Assembly: GCA_025359785.1 (NCBI GenBank)
Contig: JANYET010000038.1
Coordinates: 1 to 50,633 of the forward strand
Length of the DNA: 50,633 nt
DNA from: Alphaproteobacteria bacterium
GTDB lineage: Bacteria; Pseudomonadota; Alphaproteobacteria; Caulobacterales; Caulobacteraceae
Direction: 5' to 3'
Shown here: in pieces, positions 1-9,020 of the stretch
Layout: every line of letters begins with the position of its first letter
How positions within the stretch are numbered: the stretch's first letter is position 1
Position numbers and translations under genes: made by a program
Notes under the pieces: model-generated
Told to the model about the DNA's origin: nothing
The model's input: the letters and a program-made list of their open reading frames with translations, nothing else
Database searches by the model: none

Positions 1-1680
1 GCCGCCGAGCTGATCGACGCGTGCCTGGCTTTACTTGCAGACCCCCAGGCCACCACCGCTGACTTGATGCAGCACGTCAAAGGCCCGGACTTCCCGACCG
101 GCGGGGTCATCGTCGAGCCCCACGCCTCCCTGCTGGAGACCTACGAGACCGGCCGCGGCGGGGTCCGCCTGCGCGCGCTCTGGACCAAGGAGATGCTGGG
201 CAACGGCGCCTATCAGATCGTGGTCACCCAGGTGCCCTATCAGGTGAAGAAGGCCGACCTGGTCGAACAGCTGGCCGAACTGATCGAGGCCAAGCGCCTG
301 CCCCTGCTGGGCGACGTCCGCGACGAGAGCGCCGAGGACGTCCGCCTGGTCCTCGAGCCCAAGTCGCGCAACGTCGAGGCCGAGGTGCTGATGGAGAGCC
401 TGTTCAAGCTCTCCGATCTGGAAAACCGCTTCAGCGTCAACCTCAACGTCCTGGACGCGCGCGGCACCCCCGGCGTCATGGGCCTGAAACAGGTGCTGAA
501 GGCCTTCCTCGACCACCGCCGCGAGGTCCTCGTCCGCCGCGCCCGCCACCGCCTGGGCAAGATCGAGGCGCGCCTGCACACCCTCGACGGCCTGCTGATC
601 GCCTACCTCAACCTCGACGAGGTGATCCGCATCGTCCGCTATGAGGAAGACCCCAAGGCCCGGCTGATCGAGGCCTTCGACCTGACCGAGATCCAGGCCG
701 ACGCCATCCTCAACACCCGCCTGCGCCAGCTCGCGCGCCTGGAGGAGATGGAGCTCCGCCGCGAACACGCCGACCTGGCCGAGGAACGCGACGGCATCGT
801 CGGCATGCTGGCCGACGACCGCGCCCAGTGGAAGCTGGTGGCCGCCGGCCTGCGCGGCGTGAAGGCCGCCCTCGGCGACAAACTCAACGCGCGCCGCAGC
901 GTCTTCGCCGACGCGCCGCAGGTCGATGCCGAGGCCGCCATCGAGGCGATGATCGTCCGCGAGCCGATCACCGTCATCCTGTCGGACCGCGGCTGGATCC
1001 GCGCCGCCCGGGGCCGCCCGGGTTCGTCAGGAATGGGCGACCCCTCGGAGCTGAAGTTCAAGGAGGGCGACAAGCTGGCCTTCCTGGTTGAGGCGCAGAC
1101 CACCGACAAGCTGCTGGTCTTCGCCTCCGACGGTCGCTTCTTCACGCTCGCCTGCGACAAGCTCCCCGGCGCGCGCGGCCACGGCGAGCCGCTACGCCTG
1201 ATGATCGACCTCGACGACCGCGTCGGCATCGTCGACGTCTTCGTCCACAAGCCCGGCGCCAAGCGCATCCTGGCGAGCCGCGAAGGCTACGGCTTCATCC
1301 TGCCGGAAGAAGAGGCCATCGCCTTCCGCCGCGCCGGCAAACAGGTCCTGAACCCCGGCCCCAAAGGCGCGCTCGTCAGCCTGCTCCTCGGCAGCGCAGA
1401 TCAGCTCGCCGTCGTCGGCGACAACGGCAAGATCCTGATCTTCCCCACCGCCGAACTGCCCGAGATGCCCAGAGGCAAGGGCGTCAAACTCCAGACCTAC
1501 CGGGAAGGCGGCCTTCGCGACGCCACGGCCTTCGCCGAGGCGGATGGCGCGGCGTGGATCGACACGGCGGGCCGCACGCACGGGTGGCCGGAGTGGCGCG
1601 AGTGGGTGGGCAAGCGCGCCGCGGCCGGGAAGGTGGCGCCGAGGGGCTTCCCGGCGAGCAAGCGGTTCAGGCCGAGGTAG
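1..1680 (+). CDS. parC: DNA topoisomerase IV subunit A, 5'-truncated by the window edge
   Basis: This is the cutting subunit of topoisomerase IV, which decatenates daughter chromosomes using ATP together with ParE. The frame is open from base 1 (it begins AAELIDACLALL), so the true start and the catalytic tyrosine lie outside the window. The conserved GPDFPTGG stretch falls near visible residue 27, followed by the coiled-coil segment (about residues 110-270) and then the C-terminal beta-pinwheel. ParC rather than GyrA is indicated by the LQTYREGGLRDA blade near the end and by the lack of a GyrA-box (QRRGGKG). The visible part is 559 residues. The gene ends in a TAG and no gene follows closely on this strand. 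Confidence 0.95.
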   Translation, partial: AAELIDACLALLADPQATTADLMQHVKGPDFPTGGVIVEPHASLLETYETGRGGVRLRALWTKEMLGNGAYQIVVTQVPYQVKKADLVEQLAELIEAKRLPLLGDVRDESAEDVRLVLEPKSRNVEAEVLMESLFKLSDLENRFSVNLNVLDARGTPGVMGLKQVLKAFLDHRREVLVRRARHRLGKIEARLHTLDGLLIAYLNLDEVIRIVRYEEDPKARLIEAFDLTEIQADAILNTRLRQLARLEEMELRREHADLAEERDGIVGMLADDRAQWKLVAAGLRGVKAALGDKLNARRSVFADAPQVDAEAAIEAMIVREPITVILSDRGWIRAARGRPGSSGMGDPSELKFKEGDKLAFLVEAQTTDKLLVFASDGRFFTLACDKLPGARGHGEPLRLMIDLDDRVGIVDVFVHKPGAKRILASREGYGFILPEEEAIAFRRAGKQVLNPGPKGALVSLLLGSADQLAVVGDNGKILIFPTAELPEMPRGKGVKLQTYREGGLRDATAFAEADGAAWIDTAGRTHGWPEWREWVGKRAAAGKVAPRGFPASKRFRPR

Positions 1681-1822
1681 GGCATTTTCGCGCCGCCACT
1701 GCGCCCGCCTTTGAAGCTGAAGCACCGGCCACCGCCGCTGCTCCGCAGGACTCGTGTCTTTCCATAGGAGTAGCGCCGAGGTTGCATTTCGGGCTTAGAT
1801 CGAGCGCTGGGGGAGATGACGA

Positions 1823-1954
1823 ATGTTGCGAACGGTTGCCGTCGGCGTGATTTCAGGCGCGTTCGCTGCGGCTGGCGTGCTGCTCGTGCAGGGTCGGCTA
1901 TTTCACCTGGTGCCAGGAGGAATGAGTTACGCGGAACTAGCGGCCACCTTATGA
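1823..1954 (+). CDS. Possible 43-residue membrane-anchored small protein or gene remnant
   Basis: A short open frame starts at an ATG preceded by a GGGAGA ribosome-binding site about 6 nt upstream. Residues 3-24 are hydrophobic (VAVGVISGAFAAAGVLLV), as in a single membrane span or signal sequence. The last residues, MSYAELAATL, resemble the start of helix-turn-helix segments of the form 'YAELAxxLGI', and the codons after the TGA would read GIK. It could therefore be the 5' end of a longer gene cut short by a stop. Its 3' end overlaps the convergent nuclease-like gene by 28 nt. Function unknown; it may be non-coding. Confidence 0.3.
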   Translation: MLRTVAVGVISGAFAAAGVLLVQGRLFHLVPGGMSYAELAATL

Positions 1955-2355
1955 GGCATCAAATCTGAAAGGCATTTGATCTCGCCAAATTCTGAAGGAC
2001 TTGAAGCGGCCTTTAGCCGCCCCGACCGATCTATAGTCCAGACCTCGGCCACACGAACCATTGCCCAATCTAGATTTCGAAGATGTCGATCTGAGACAGC
2101 TACGACCACGCGGTCGAAATAGTGCGAATAGTTAGCCACTTGATTTTGGAGCCGCTTCAGGGAGTCGCGCTCGCTCTTAATCTCAACGCCGATGAATTCT
2201 CGGCCGAGGATGGCCAAGTCCACACGAACCGAGGATGCGCCAAGGGGGTATTCGTTGGCGATGACGCTGCTGCGCCAATCTGCGTTCGTGCGTCGGTATG
2301 CGTTGAGAACGATGGATTTGTAGTCGTCTTCGTTGGGGACGTGGCGGTCCAGCAT
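1927..2355 (-). CDS. sce7726-family protein, putative PD-(D/E)xK nuclease-fold protein
   Basis: This 142-residue protein carries the signature VDLAILG-x(4)-GVEIKSE: E35, D46, E58 and K60 fit the E...D...ExK pattern of PD-(D/E)xK nucleases. After it come DSLKRLQNQVANY and a YFDRVVVAVSD strand typical of the sce7726 family. Family function is not established; a nuclease or defence-associated role is inference. I chose the ATG giving MLDRHVPNEDD, because the 37 residues upstream look like untranslated sequence. The gene is visibly richer in A/T than its neighbours, which suggests recent transfer. It stands alone, with no partner gene nearby. Confidence 0.7.
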   Translation of the reverse strand: MLDRHVPNEDDYKSIVLNAYRRTNADWRSSVIANEYPLGASSVRVDLAILGREFIGVEIKSERDSLKRLQNQVANYSHYFDRVVVAVSDRHLRNLDWAMVRVAEVWTIDRSGRLKAASSPSEFGEIKCLSDLMPHKVAASSA

Positions 2356-2640
2356 GACTCTAGCGGATGAAGTGGTTCGGACGACGATTTGGCAGAGACG
2401 CTGTGGCAACGCAATGCTGCGTGCATCCCCCGGATGCCACCCATCCTTAAGTCTACGGCCAGCCAACGGCCCGGCGCCGGGGCCTGGTCAAAGACCGGCC
2501 TTCCGGCCGGCCGCCCGGCGGTGCGCGTCAGCGCATCCTTGAGGAAGCTCTGGGGGCGGGCACGCTCCGCGCCCAGACTTAGGCCCAACCCGTTGGCGCC
2601 TAGGCGAGCCCTGAAACAAGAATCGGACCAGCGTGGGCTG
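2356..2640. other. Intergenic stretch upstream of the sce7726-type gene
   Basis: I see no convincing gene here. It includes a GC-rich self-complementary patch around 2494-2520 (GACCGGCCTTCCGGCCGGCC) and presumably the promoter of the minus-strand nuclease-like gene. No clear -35/-10 pair can be assigned by eye. Confidence 0.4.
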
Positions 2641-2970
2641 ATGTCCTGGACCTGGACCGACGTCGACTGGACCGCTGCGGCTGCGTGGGTGCAGGCAGTC
2701 TTCAGCGTCGCTGCCATATTCGTCGCCACTTGGGTCGACCGAGGGGAGAATATAGGGACACGATACCAATTTCCCTATGCTCGGCTTCCCCGGAATTACG
2801 AAATTGCGGGGACAGAATATCCAGTCCCCGAGGTTCCCGATCTGTGGCCGGACGCCTATTCCTTGGCAGGTAGAACAATTCCCCGCAGAGGCGAGCGAGT
2901 ACTGGCAAAAGGCAATATAACCGTCATCTCAACTCAAGAATTCCCCCGGACCTGCCTGTTTAGGCAATAG
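2641..2970 (+). CDS. Probable truncated membrane protein, interrupted by hairpin repeats
   Basis: The frame begins MSWTWTDVDWTAAAAWVQ and continues into a hydrophobic span (VFSVAAIFVATWV, about residues 19-33). This looks like the N-terminus of small proteins of the 'WVQAxxSIAAIxVAxWV' type. After about residue 36 the frame runs straight through two hairpin repeats (2752-2778 and 2807-2830), and the remaining 70 residues look like translated intergenic DNA. I read it as a 5' gene fragment whose original 3' part was lost or replaced. A 109-residue product is formally possible. Function unknown. Confidence 0.35.
   Translation: MSWTWTDVDWTAAAAWVQAVFSVAAIFVATWVDRGENIGTRYQFPYARLPRNYEIAGTEYPVPEVPDLWPDAYSLAGRTIPRRGERVLAKGNITVISTQEFPRTCLFRQ
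2752..2830. repeat. Two REP-like hairpin repeats (GGGGACA-type)
   Basis: The first copy has perfect 7-bp arms ATAGGGA (2752-2758) and TCCCTAT (2772-2778). The second has CGGGGAC (2807-2813) and GTCCCCG (2824-2830). A third related copy lies at 3697-3720. The shared core is close to GGGACA-GATACC-AT-TCCC. Short GGGGACA...TCCCC hairpins of this kind resemble REP elements mobilised in trans by Y1 transposases (RAYTs). That assignment is inference, since no such transposase lies in the window. Confidence 0.6.
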
Positions 2971-3032
2971 ACGCCGCCCCCGCCCATCGTGATGAAGGCG
3001 CGTCAGTTGTCATGATCTTTTGGGGTCCGCGT

Positions 3033-3644
3033 ATGAAGAACCATCTCGCCATCGCCGCCGCCGCCGCGCTGCTGCTGGGCGCCAGCCACGCCGCGGCCGC
3101 TGAATTCGTCACCAACGGCGGTTTCGAGACCGGCGATCTCACCGGCTGGACCCAGGTGGGCGCCAATTCCCACGGCTACACCCAGGTCACGGGTGGCGGC
3201 GTCCAGTATGCCGGCAATCACGCGATCGAAGAGGGCAACTACTCCACAGAAGGCTTCGGCGGCGTCTCTCAGGCGCTGAACACCGTCGCCAACGGCGTCT
3301 ACCAGATCAGCCTGTTCTGGGCGACCAGCAACAGCAACGATGTGAACAGCCAGGCCCTCCAGGTCCTGTGGAACGGCGTCGACCAGGCGGGTATCTTCGG
3401 CGCCGCCGAGCATGGCTACATCCAGCTGCTCTACACCGTGACCGGCGCCGGCCATGACACCCTGACCGTCCAGGGCTTCTCCGACCACGGCTTCAACTAC
3501 GTCGACGACATCTCGGTCACTGGCGCGGCCAACGGGCCGGGCGCCAACGGGGTGCCCGAACCAGCGACCTGGGCCCTGCTGCTCTCCGGCTTCGGCCTCG
3601 CCGGCGCGACCCTGCGCCGCCGCAAAGCGGCGATGGCGGCCTAA
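3033..3644 (+). CDS. Secreted PEPxxWA-CTERM protein with a jelly-roll-like domain
   Basis: A 203-residue exported protein. A signal peptide ends near AAAA|EFV (about residue 23). A NGGFETGDLTGW motif follows, typical of carbohydrate-binding jelly-roll (CBM4/9 or DUF642-like) domains, and the tag is PEPATWALLLSGFGLAG followed by RRRK. PEP-CTERM tags are recognised by an exosortase, which removes the membrane tail for sorting to the envelope. Carbohydrate binding is inferred from the N-terminal motif only. I used the ATG at MKNHL; an ATG 21 nt upstream (MIFWGPR) is in frame but gives an odd signal peptide. A perfect 13-bp hairpin follows the stop. Confidence 0.85.
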   Translation: MKNHLAIAAAAALLLGASHAAAAEFVTNGGFETGDLTGWTQVGANSHGYTQVTGGGVQYAGNHAIEEGNYSTEGFGGVSQALNTVANGVYQISLFWATSNSNDVNSQALQVLWNGVDQAGIFGAAEHGYIQLLYTVTGAGHDTLTVQGFSDHGFNYVDDISVTGAANGPGANGVPEPATWALLLSGFGLAGATLRRRKAAMAA

Positions 3645-3650
3645 CGCTCC

Positions 3651-3680
3651 CGCTCATCCCGGCCTTCGCCGGGATGAGCG
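3651..3680. terminator. Perfect 13-bp hairpin after the PEP-CTERM gene
   Basis: CGCTCATCCCGGC (3651-3663) pairs perfectly with GCCGGGATGAGCG (3668-3680) around a CTTC loop, starting 7 bp after the stop codon. No T-run follows. It may stop transcription with help from Rho or be a dispersed palindromic element; the CGCTCATCCC motif recurs at 30659. Confidence 0.55.
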
Positions 3681-3696
3681 TTCGGGACAGTGAATT

Positions 3697-3720
3697 CGGG
3701 GACAGGATACCGATCCCCCT
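3697..3720. repeat. Third GGGGACA-type hairpin repeat
   Basis: GGGGA (3698-3702) and TCCCC (3714-3718) flank a CAGGATACCGA core, nearly the same as the core of the copy at 2752-2778. It lies just upstream of the broken secreted-protein gene. Confidence 0.55.
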
Positions 3721-3793
3721 CCACGCCAGACCCTTGACCTTCCGGGTTGCCCCCGCCGGCGGATCGTCCCTCTATGACCTCAAGGGGGACTTC

Positions 3794-4838
3794 ATGAAAC
3801 GCGGCGCGATCCTGGTGGCGGCGATGGCCCTGGCGGCGGTGTTCGCCGTGGCGAGCGCCCACGCCGCCCAGCCCCACCACGCCGCGATGCGCCAAGACGC
3901 CCCCTTCGCTTCGCGATCCACCTCCAGCGGGGGTGGACTGCGAACCGTCTATGGCCAGCCGGACCTGCAGGGGTTCTGGACCAACGCCTCGCTCACCCAT
4001 CTGGAACGGCCGCCCGCCACGCCGCTGACGCTGGCGACGCCCGCCGAGGAGGCCGCCTACGAGGCCCGCACGGCGCAGGCCCAGGCGAGGGGCGAGAGCG
4101 GCGGGCTGGGGCAGGGGACGTCGGAGTGGCATCCGGCGTTCCGCATGGCGCGCATCGCAGGCCGCTTGCGCACCTCCTTCATCGTCAGTCCCGCCGACGG
4201 GCAGCTGCCCTACCGGCCTGAGGCTCAGGCGCGGTTCACGGCGCTGGGACGCCGCCCAGCTCGCGCGCGCGGACGGGCCGGAGACCCGCACGCTGAGCGA
4301 CCGCTGCCTGATCGGCGGCTTCGGCTCGTCCAGCCCGCCGATGATCCCGCCGGCGGTCGCGGCGGTGAAACAGATCGTCCAGACCCGCACGGAGGTCGCG
4401 ATCCTGTCGGAGATGAACCATGATGTGCGCATCGTGCGCCTGGGGACACCCGGCCATCCGGCGCGTCACCCGCCGGCCAATGTGCGCCTGTGGATGGGGG
4501 ATTCGATCGGCCACTGGGAGGGCGCGAGCCTGGTGGTGGAGACCACCAATTTCCATGAGCAGGAGCAGTTGCACGGCTTTCTGCTGAAGTCGCCGGACGC
4601 GCGCGTCACCGAACGCTTTACCCGCGTGGCGAAGGGCCAGATCCTCTACGAGGTCGAGATGGATGATCCGGCCACCTACGCCGTTCCCTGGCGCGCCCAG
4701 ATCCCGTTCAACGCCGACCCGGGCCCGATCTACGAGTTCGCCTGCCACGAGGGCAACTACGCCCTCACCGATATCCTGGCCGGCGCGCGGCGCGCCGACG
4801 CGCGGGCGGCGGCGGGCTCCGGCGCCTCCCGCCCCTAG
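3794..4838 (+). pseudogene. Frameshifted secreted protein of a large hypothetical family (HEGNY-type)
   Basis: The ATG at 3794 follows an AAGGGGGAC ribosome-binding site and gives a signal peptide (MKRGAILVAAMALAAVFAVASAHA). The family start (PDLQGFWTNASLTHLERP) and DGQLPYRPEAQARFTA follow. Near 4241-4245 the homology jumps frame to WDAAQLARADGPETRTLSDRC and continues to the conserved tail YEFACHEGNYALTDILAGAR, ending in a TAG at 4836. Removing one base (for example G4243) restores a 347-residue protein. The product would be periplasmic, of unknown function. The gene at 12572-13561 belongs to the same family and is also broken. A sequencing error cannot be excluded. Confidence 0.75.
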
Positions 4839-4983
4839 GACAAACCCATCATCGCGGACCAGATCGAGCCGCCACGGAGTCTGGAAATGACCGGGCGGTC
4901 TTTGCAAAACGCCGGATCGCGGCGGCCTTGATATCGAGATTTCGACCGACCAAATGCAGGGCGGTGACCCATGGAGAGGTGCG

Positions 4984-5151
4984 ATGGAGACGGCGCGATC
5001 AACCCATCATTCTGACGACGACGTCGATGCGATTATCTGTGCGATCCTGACCCAGGCCGCCATCGCATCAGGTCTGGGAAACGCAGACGTCATCCGACGT
5101 TACCAATCGATGATTCAAACCTTCAGAACTCTCGCATCGCCAAGGCAGTAG
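4984..5151 (+). CDS. Small hypothetical protein, 55 residues
   Basis: It starts at an ATG with GAGAGG a few nt upstream; an ATG at 4954 would add ten residues. The product (METARSTHHSDDDVD...) has an acidic patch at residues 10-14 and a predicted helical middle (AIICAILTQAAIASG), but no motif I recognise. It sits alone between the frameshifted gene and the toxin gene. Composition and ribosome-binding site make it plausible, but there is no homology support. Confidence 0.4.
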   Translation: METARSTHHSDDDVDAIICAILTQAAIASGLGNADVIRRYQSMIQTFRTLASPRQ

Positions 5152-5206
5152 TCCATGGGGCGGCCATTAAGAAGGTGGGGACACGCACCACGTCTGCGTC
5201 CCCGCC

Positions 5207-5515
5207 TCAGCCTTCGCTCAACGCCGTCCCCCAATCCTGCCCGCCGTAGAACAGCCGCAGGATCACCACCTGCGTGTGGTCGACCATGAAGGCCACGGTG
5301 ATCCGCCGCTCGAACCCGATGATGCGCAGGCTCGGGCGGAGGTCGCCGCGCAACGTTCCGCGCTCCGCGCCGACGTCGAATCCGTCCAGCCACGCTTTCA
5401 CTCGGCTCATGTAGGCGGTGGCGATCATAGGCGAGCCCGCGTCGGCGAGGTATTCGTACAGGTCGAGAAGGTCGCGTTCCGCCTCGGGGTTGTAGACGAC
5501 CGCCCGTCTGATCAC
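5207..5515 (-). CDS. parE: ParE/RelE-superfamily toxin
   Basis: A 102-residue toxin of the ParE/RelE fold. It starts as ParE proteins do (VVYNPEAERDLLDLYEYLAD), has the central RPSLRIIGFERRITVAFMVD strands and ends in VVILRLFYGGQDW. ParE toxins typically act on DNA gyrase; the specific target here is inferred from the family. The start is a GTG that overlaps the antitoxin stop (GTGA, 4-nt overlap), implying translational coupling to the antitoxin upstream. The pair is complete and looks intact. Confidence 0.9.
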   Translation of the reverse strand: MIRRAVVYNPEAERDLLDLYEYLADAGSPMIATAYMSRVKAWLDGFDVGAERGTLRGDLRPSLRIIGFERRITVAFMVDHTQVVILRLFYGGQDWGTALSEG

Positions 5516-5793
5516 CGGCGGGCCTTCGTACGCTCCGCGTGTCTCGCCTGGACCGCGGCCCAGACCTTTTCCGCCGGGATCACGCGGTCCGGATCGGCGA
5601 CGTACGCGTCATAGGTCGGCGCGACCTCTTCAACCAGCCACCGCTCAATGGCCGCGTCGCGCTCCCTCAGCGCCCGCAGGCCTGCGCGCACCACTTCGCT
5701 GGCGGAGGCATAGTCGCCCCCCGCCACCTTGGCGTCGATATAGGCGGCTTGCTCGGCGGGAAGACTGACGGTGCGCTTGGTGACGGCGGCCAT
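5512..5793 (-). CDS. parD: ParD-type antitoxin (ribbon-helix-helix)
   Basis: A 93-residue antitoxin. Its N-terminus (TKRTVSLPAEQAAYIDAKVAGGDYASASEVVRAGLR) is a canonical ParD ribbon-helix-helix DNA-binding domain. The C-terminal tail (about residues 50-93) should wrap the toxin. The chosen ATG has a GGAG ribosome-binding site; 14 extra codons upstream would run into the operator. The antitoxin comes first in the operon and is coupled to the toxin by the GTGA overlap. Autoregulation through the palindrome just upstream is likely. Confidence 0.9.
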   Translation of the reverse strand: MAAVTKRTVSLPAEQAAYIDAKVAGGDYASASEVVRAGLRALRERDAAIERWLVEEVAPTYDAYVADPDRVIPAEKVWAAVQARHAERTKARR

Positions 5794-5819
5794 GGTGTCT
5801 CCACTTCGCGCGAGCTGAC

Positions 5820-5838
5820 GGTATGAAACTATCATACC
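5820..5838. promoter_or_regulatory. Palindromic operator upstream of the parDE pair
   Basis: GGTATGA (5820-5826) and TCATACC (5832-5838) form a perfect 7-bp inverted repeat with a 5-bp spacer, starting 26 bp before the antitoxin ATG. This is where an autoregulatory ParD dimer would be expected to bind. The site is AT-rich compared with its surroundings and probably overlaps the promoter. Confidence 0.6.
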
Positions 5839-5859
5839 AAGCGGCTGGAGACCAACCGC

Positions 5860-6972
<1,113 letters not shown>

Positions 6973-7088
6973 AGTGGGCTCCGTGGTCGGGCGGGGGGTT
7001 TCGCCCCCGCACCTGCCACCGATCACGCCGGAAGGAAACGGCGCCCTAGGGGCAGCCCCTCATCCTGGCGGTCATTCTCGCGTCAGCC

Positions 7089-7883
7089 TCAGGCCGCCGC
7101 GACGCCCCGCCGACGGCGCAGGCTCGCGCCCGCCAGGCCGAAGCCGGCGATCATCAGGGCCCAGCTCGCCGGCTCCGGCACGCCGCCGGTTGGCTCGGCG
7201 GTCCTCACGGTCAGGGTGAAGCTGCCGTACGTGTCGTTGACCCCGTTCGGGCCCGTCGGAAAAGCGAACGGCGCCGTATTGGTCGAGGCCACCCGGTCTT
7301 CGCCGCCGGCCCCGCCGCCGCGGCCGAGCACCACGTAGTTGGTCAGGGTGATCGTCGTCAGCCCGGTCACATAGGTGAAGGTTCCGGCGCCGGTCACGCA
7401 GTTCAGGAAATAGCCCGAGGTGCAGCCGGCATTGTCGGTCACGGGCGCCCCGCCCACCGTCGCGAAGGCCGAGATCGACGGCGCCGTCGTCGTCGCGCCA
7501 TCGAGGAACAGGTTCAGCCCGAAGCCGGCCGTGCCGCCCGCCGGGTCGTCGCCGTCCGCCCAGAAGTAGAAGGTGTTCGCGCCCTCGCTCAGCGCCGCGT
7601 TCAGCGCCGCGCTGGGGCTGATGAAGTCCGCGCTGACCGGGTTCGCGATCCTGGCCAGGAACAGTTCGGCGGCGTAGTTGCCCGGCGCGTTCTGATAGTC
7701 GAGCACCGTGGTCCAGGCGCCGTTGGTGACGCTGCCGCCGCCGCCGCTCGCGTTGCCGCCGCTCGCATTGGCGTCGAACAGCGCGGCGTTGGTCAGCGAA
7801 GAAGCCGCAGCTCCGCCGGCTGTCAGCAACAGGCCGGCGGCCACCACGCCAAGGGAAAGCGGGGAGCTCGAACGGACGGGCAT
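7089..7883 (-). CDS. Secreted PEPxxWA-CTERM protein
   Basis: A 264-residue exported protein. The signal peptide is LSLGVVAAGLLLTAGGAAAS (about residues 9-28). A glycine- and threonine-rich beta-type domain follows, containing FYFWADGDDPAGG and one cysteine pair (CTSGYFLNC), then the tag VPEPASWALMIAGFGLAG and RRRR. The start at MPVRSSS has a GGAG site 8 nt upstream. The 81 bp encoding the tag are almost identical to those of the next gene (79 of 81 bases). Function unknown; secretion and exosortase processing are inferred from the tag. Confidence 0.85.
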   Translation of the reverse strand: MPVRSSSPLSLGVVAAGLLLTAGGAAASSLTNAALFDANASGGNASGGGGSVTNGAWTTVLDYQNAPGNYAAELFLARIANPVSADFISPSAALNAALSEGANTFYFWADGDDPAGGTAGFGLNLFLDGATTTAPSISAFATVGGAPVTDNAGCTSGYFLNCVTGAGTFTYVTGLTTITLTNYVVLGRGGGAGGEDRVASTNTAPFAFPTGPNGVNDTYGSFTLTVRTAEPTGGVPEPASWALMIAGFGLAGASLRRRRGVAAA

Positions 7884-8067
7884 GAGATCACTCCAAGCGA
7901 CTGGCACATTGCCGAAGACGCCGTCGTCCCCGGGTTCACGGAAGACCATGCCTAGATCGCCGACCTCGCGCATGGCTCATATGGACTATGTCCGCAGGAT
8001 TGCGGCCCCGCCGGTTCCGAATTCGCGAGCAAGGAGAGCGGAATCTCGCCAGGCCGCAAAGCGCGCC

Positions 8068-8853
8068 TCAGGCCGCTGTCGTGACCGCCCGCCGACGGCG
8101 CAGGTTCGCGCCCGCCAGGCCGAAGCCGGCGATCATCAGGGCCCAGCTCGCCGGTTCCGGCACGCCGCCGGGGACGGTGTCGATGCTGAAGTTGTCGAGA
8201 TAGCCGGTGTTGGATGACCCGCCGAAGGTGTCGAAGATGGCGTCACCAAAGGCGCCGACATGGGCGCCGTTGCAGGCTCCGTTGGCGCCGCAGAAGCTGA
8301 GGCCCGAGGCCAGGGTCGAACCGTCAAGGCCCACCGAGAACACCTGGTTCGCATAGTCGAGCACGATGTCGACGTGGTGCCAGACATCGTAGCTGAAGGT
8401 CCCGATGCTGCCGAAACTGCCCGAGATCGCGAAGATGGTGTTGGCGCCGATGTCGATGCCGCCGGCGAACTGGCTGAGCCCCGGGCCGGTGACGCCGAAC
8501 TGCCAGGACGACCCGCCGTTGGTCGGCGTGGTCAGCATGATGTCGCCCGAGACGTCGATCACGCCCGGCGAAGCCAGGTTCAGGGCGTAGAACGGGCCGG
8601 TCTGGCCCGTCGCCGAACCGCTGACGGAGGCCGCCTGGCTGCCGGTGAGCGCCACGCCGCTCTCGACCTGTGCGAGGCCCGGCTGGCTGGAGGCGCTGAA
8701 CACCTGCCAGCCGCCCTGGCCGGCGATGGCGCCGGCGGTGAAGGTCGGGCCCTCGAAGCCGGTGGCGTAGAGATTGCTCGCGGCGGCGGGCAGGGTCATG
8801 GCGGCGGTCGCGACGAGGACCGCAACGCCGGCAAGGAGTGTCGTTTTTCTCAT
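8068..8853 (-). CDS. Secreted PEPxxWA-CTERM protein with a lectin/jelly-roll-like domain
   Basis: A 261-residue exported protein. The signal peptide ends near AAAS|NLYATGFEG. The body (GQGGWQVFSAS...; FSYDVWHHVDIVLDYANQVFSV) resembles concanavalin-A-like/LamG sandwich domains, where 'WHHVxxxxD' is a recurrent strand. The tag is VPEPASWALMIAGFGLAG followed by RRRR. A GGGTGGGGCG ribosome-binding site precedes the ATG. It is co-oriented with the flanking tagged proteins but separated from them by 160-180 bp, so each may have its own promoter. Sugar binding is inference. Confidence 0.85.
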   Translation of the reverse strand: MRKTTLLAGVAVLVATAAMTLPAAASNLYATGFEGPTFTAGAIAGQGGWQVFSASSQPGLAQVESGVALTGSQAASVSGSATGQTGPFYALNLASPGVIDVSGDIMLTTPTNGGSSWQFGVTGPGLSQFAGGIDIGANTIFAISGSFGSIGTFSYDVWHHVDIVLDYANQVFSVGLDGSTLASGLSFCGANGACNGAHVGAFGDAIFDTFGGSSNTGYLDNFSIDTVPGGVPEPASWALMIAGFGLAGANLRRRRAVTTAA

Positions 8854-9020
8854 ATCGCCCCACCCAGGTGAGTTGGTTTCACCGCCAGGATGCGCGGTTC
8901 ACCAAAGAGCTGACCGCCGGGGCGACGCCGCGTCAAGCGTCCGCAACCGACACGCGAAAAGATGTCGGGAGACGGGAAAGTGGAGGCAGCGGCGGCGCGC
9001 TAGGGGCGCCTCAGGCAGCC

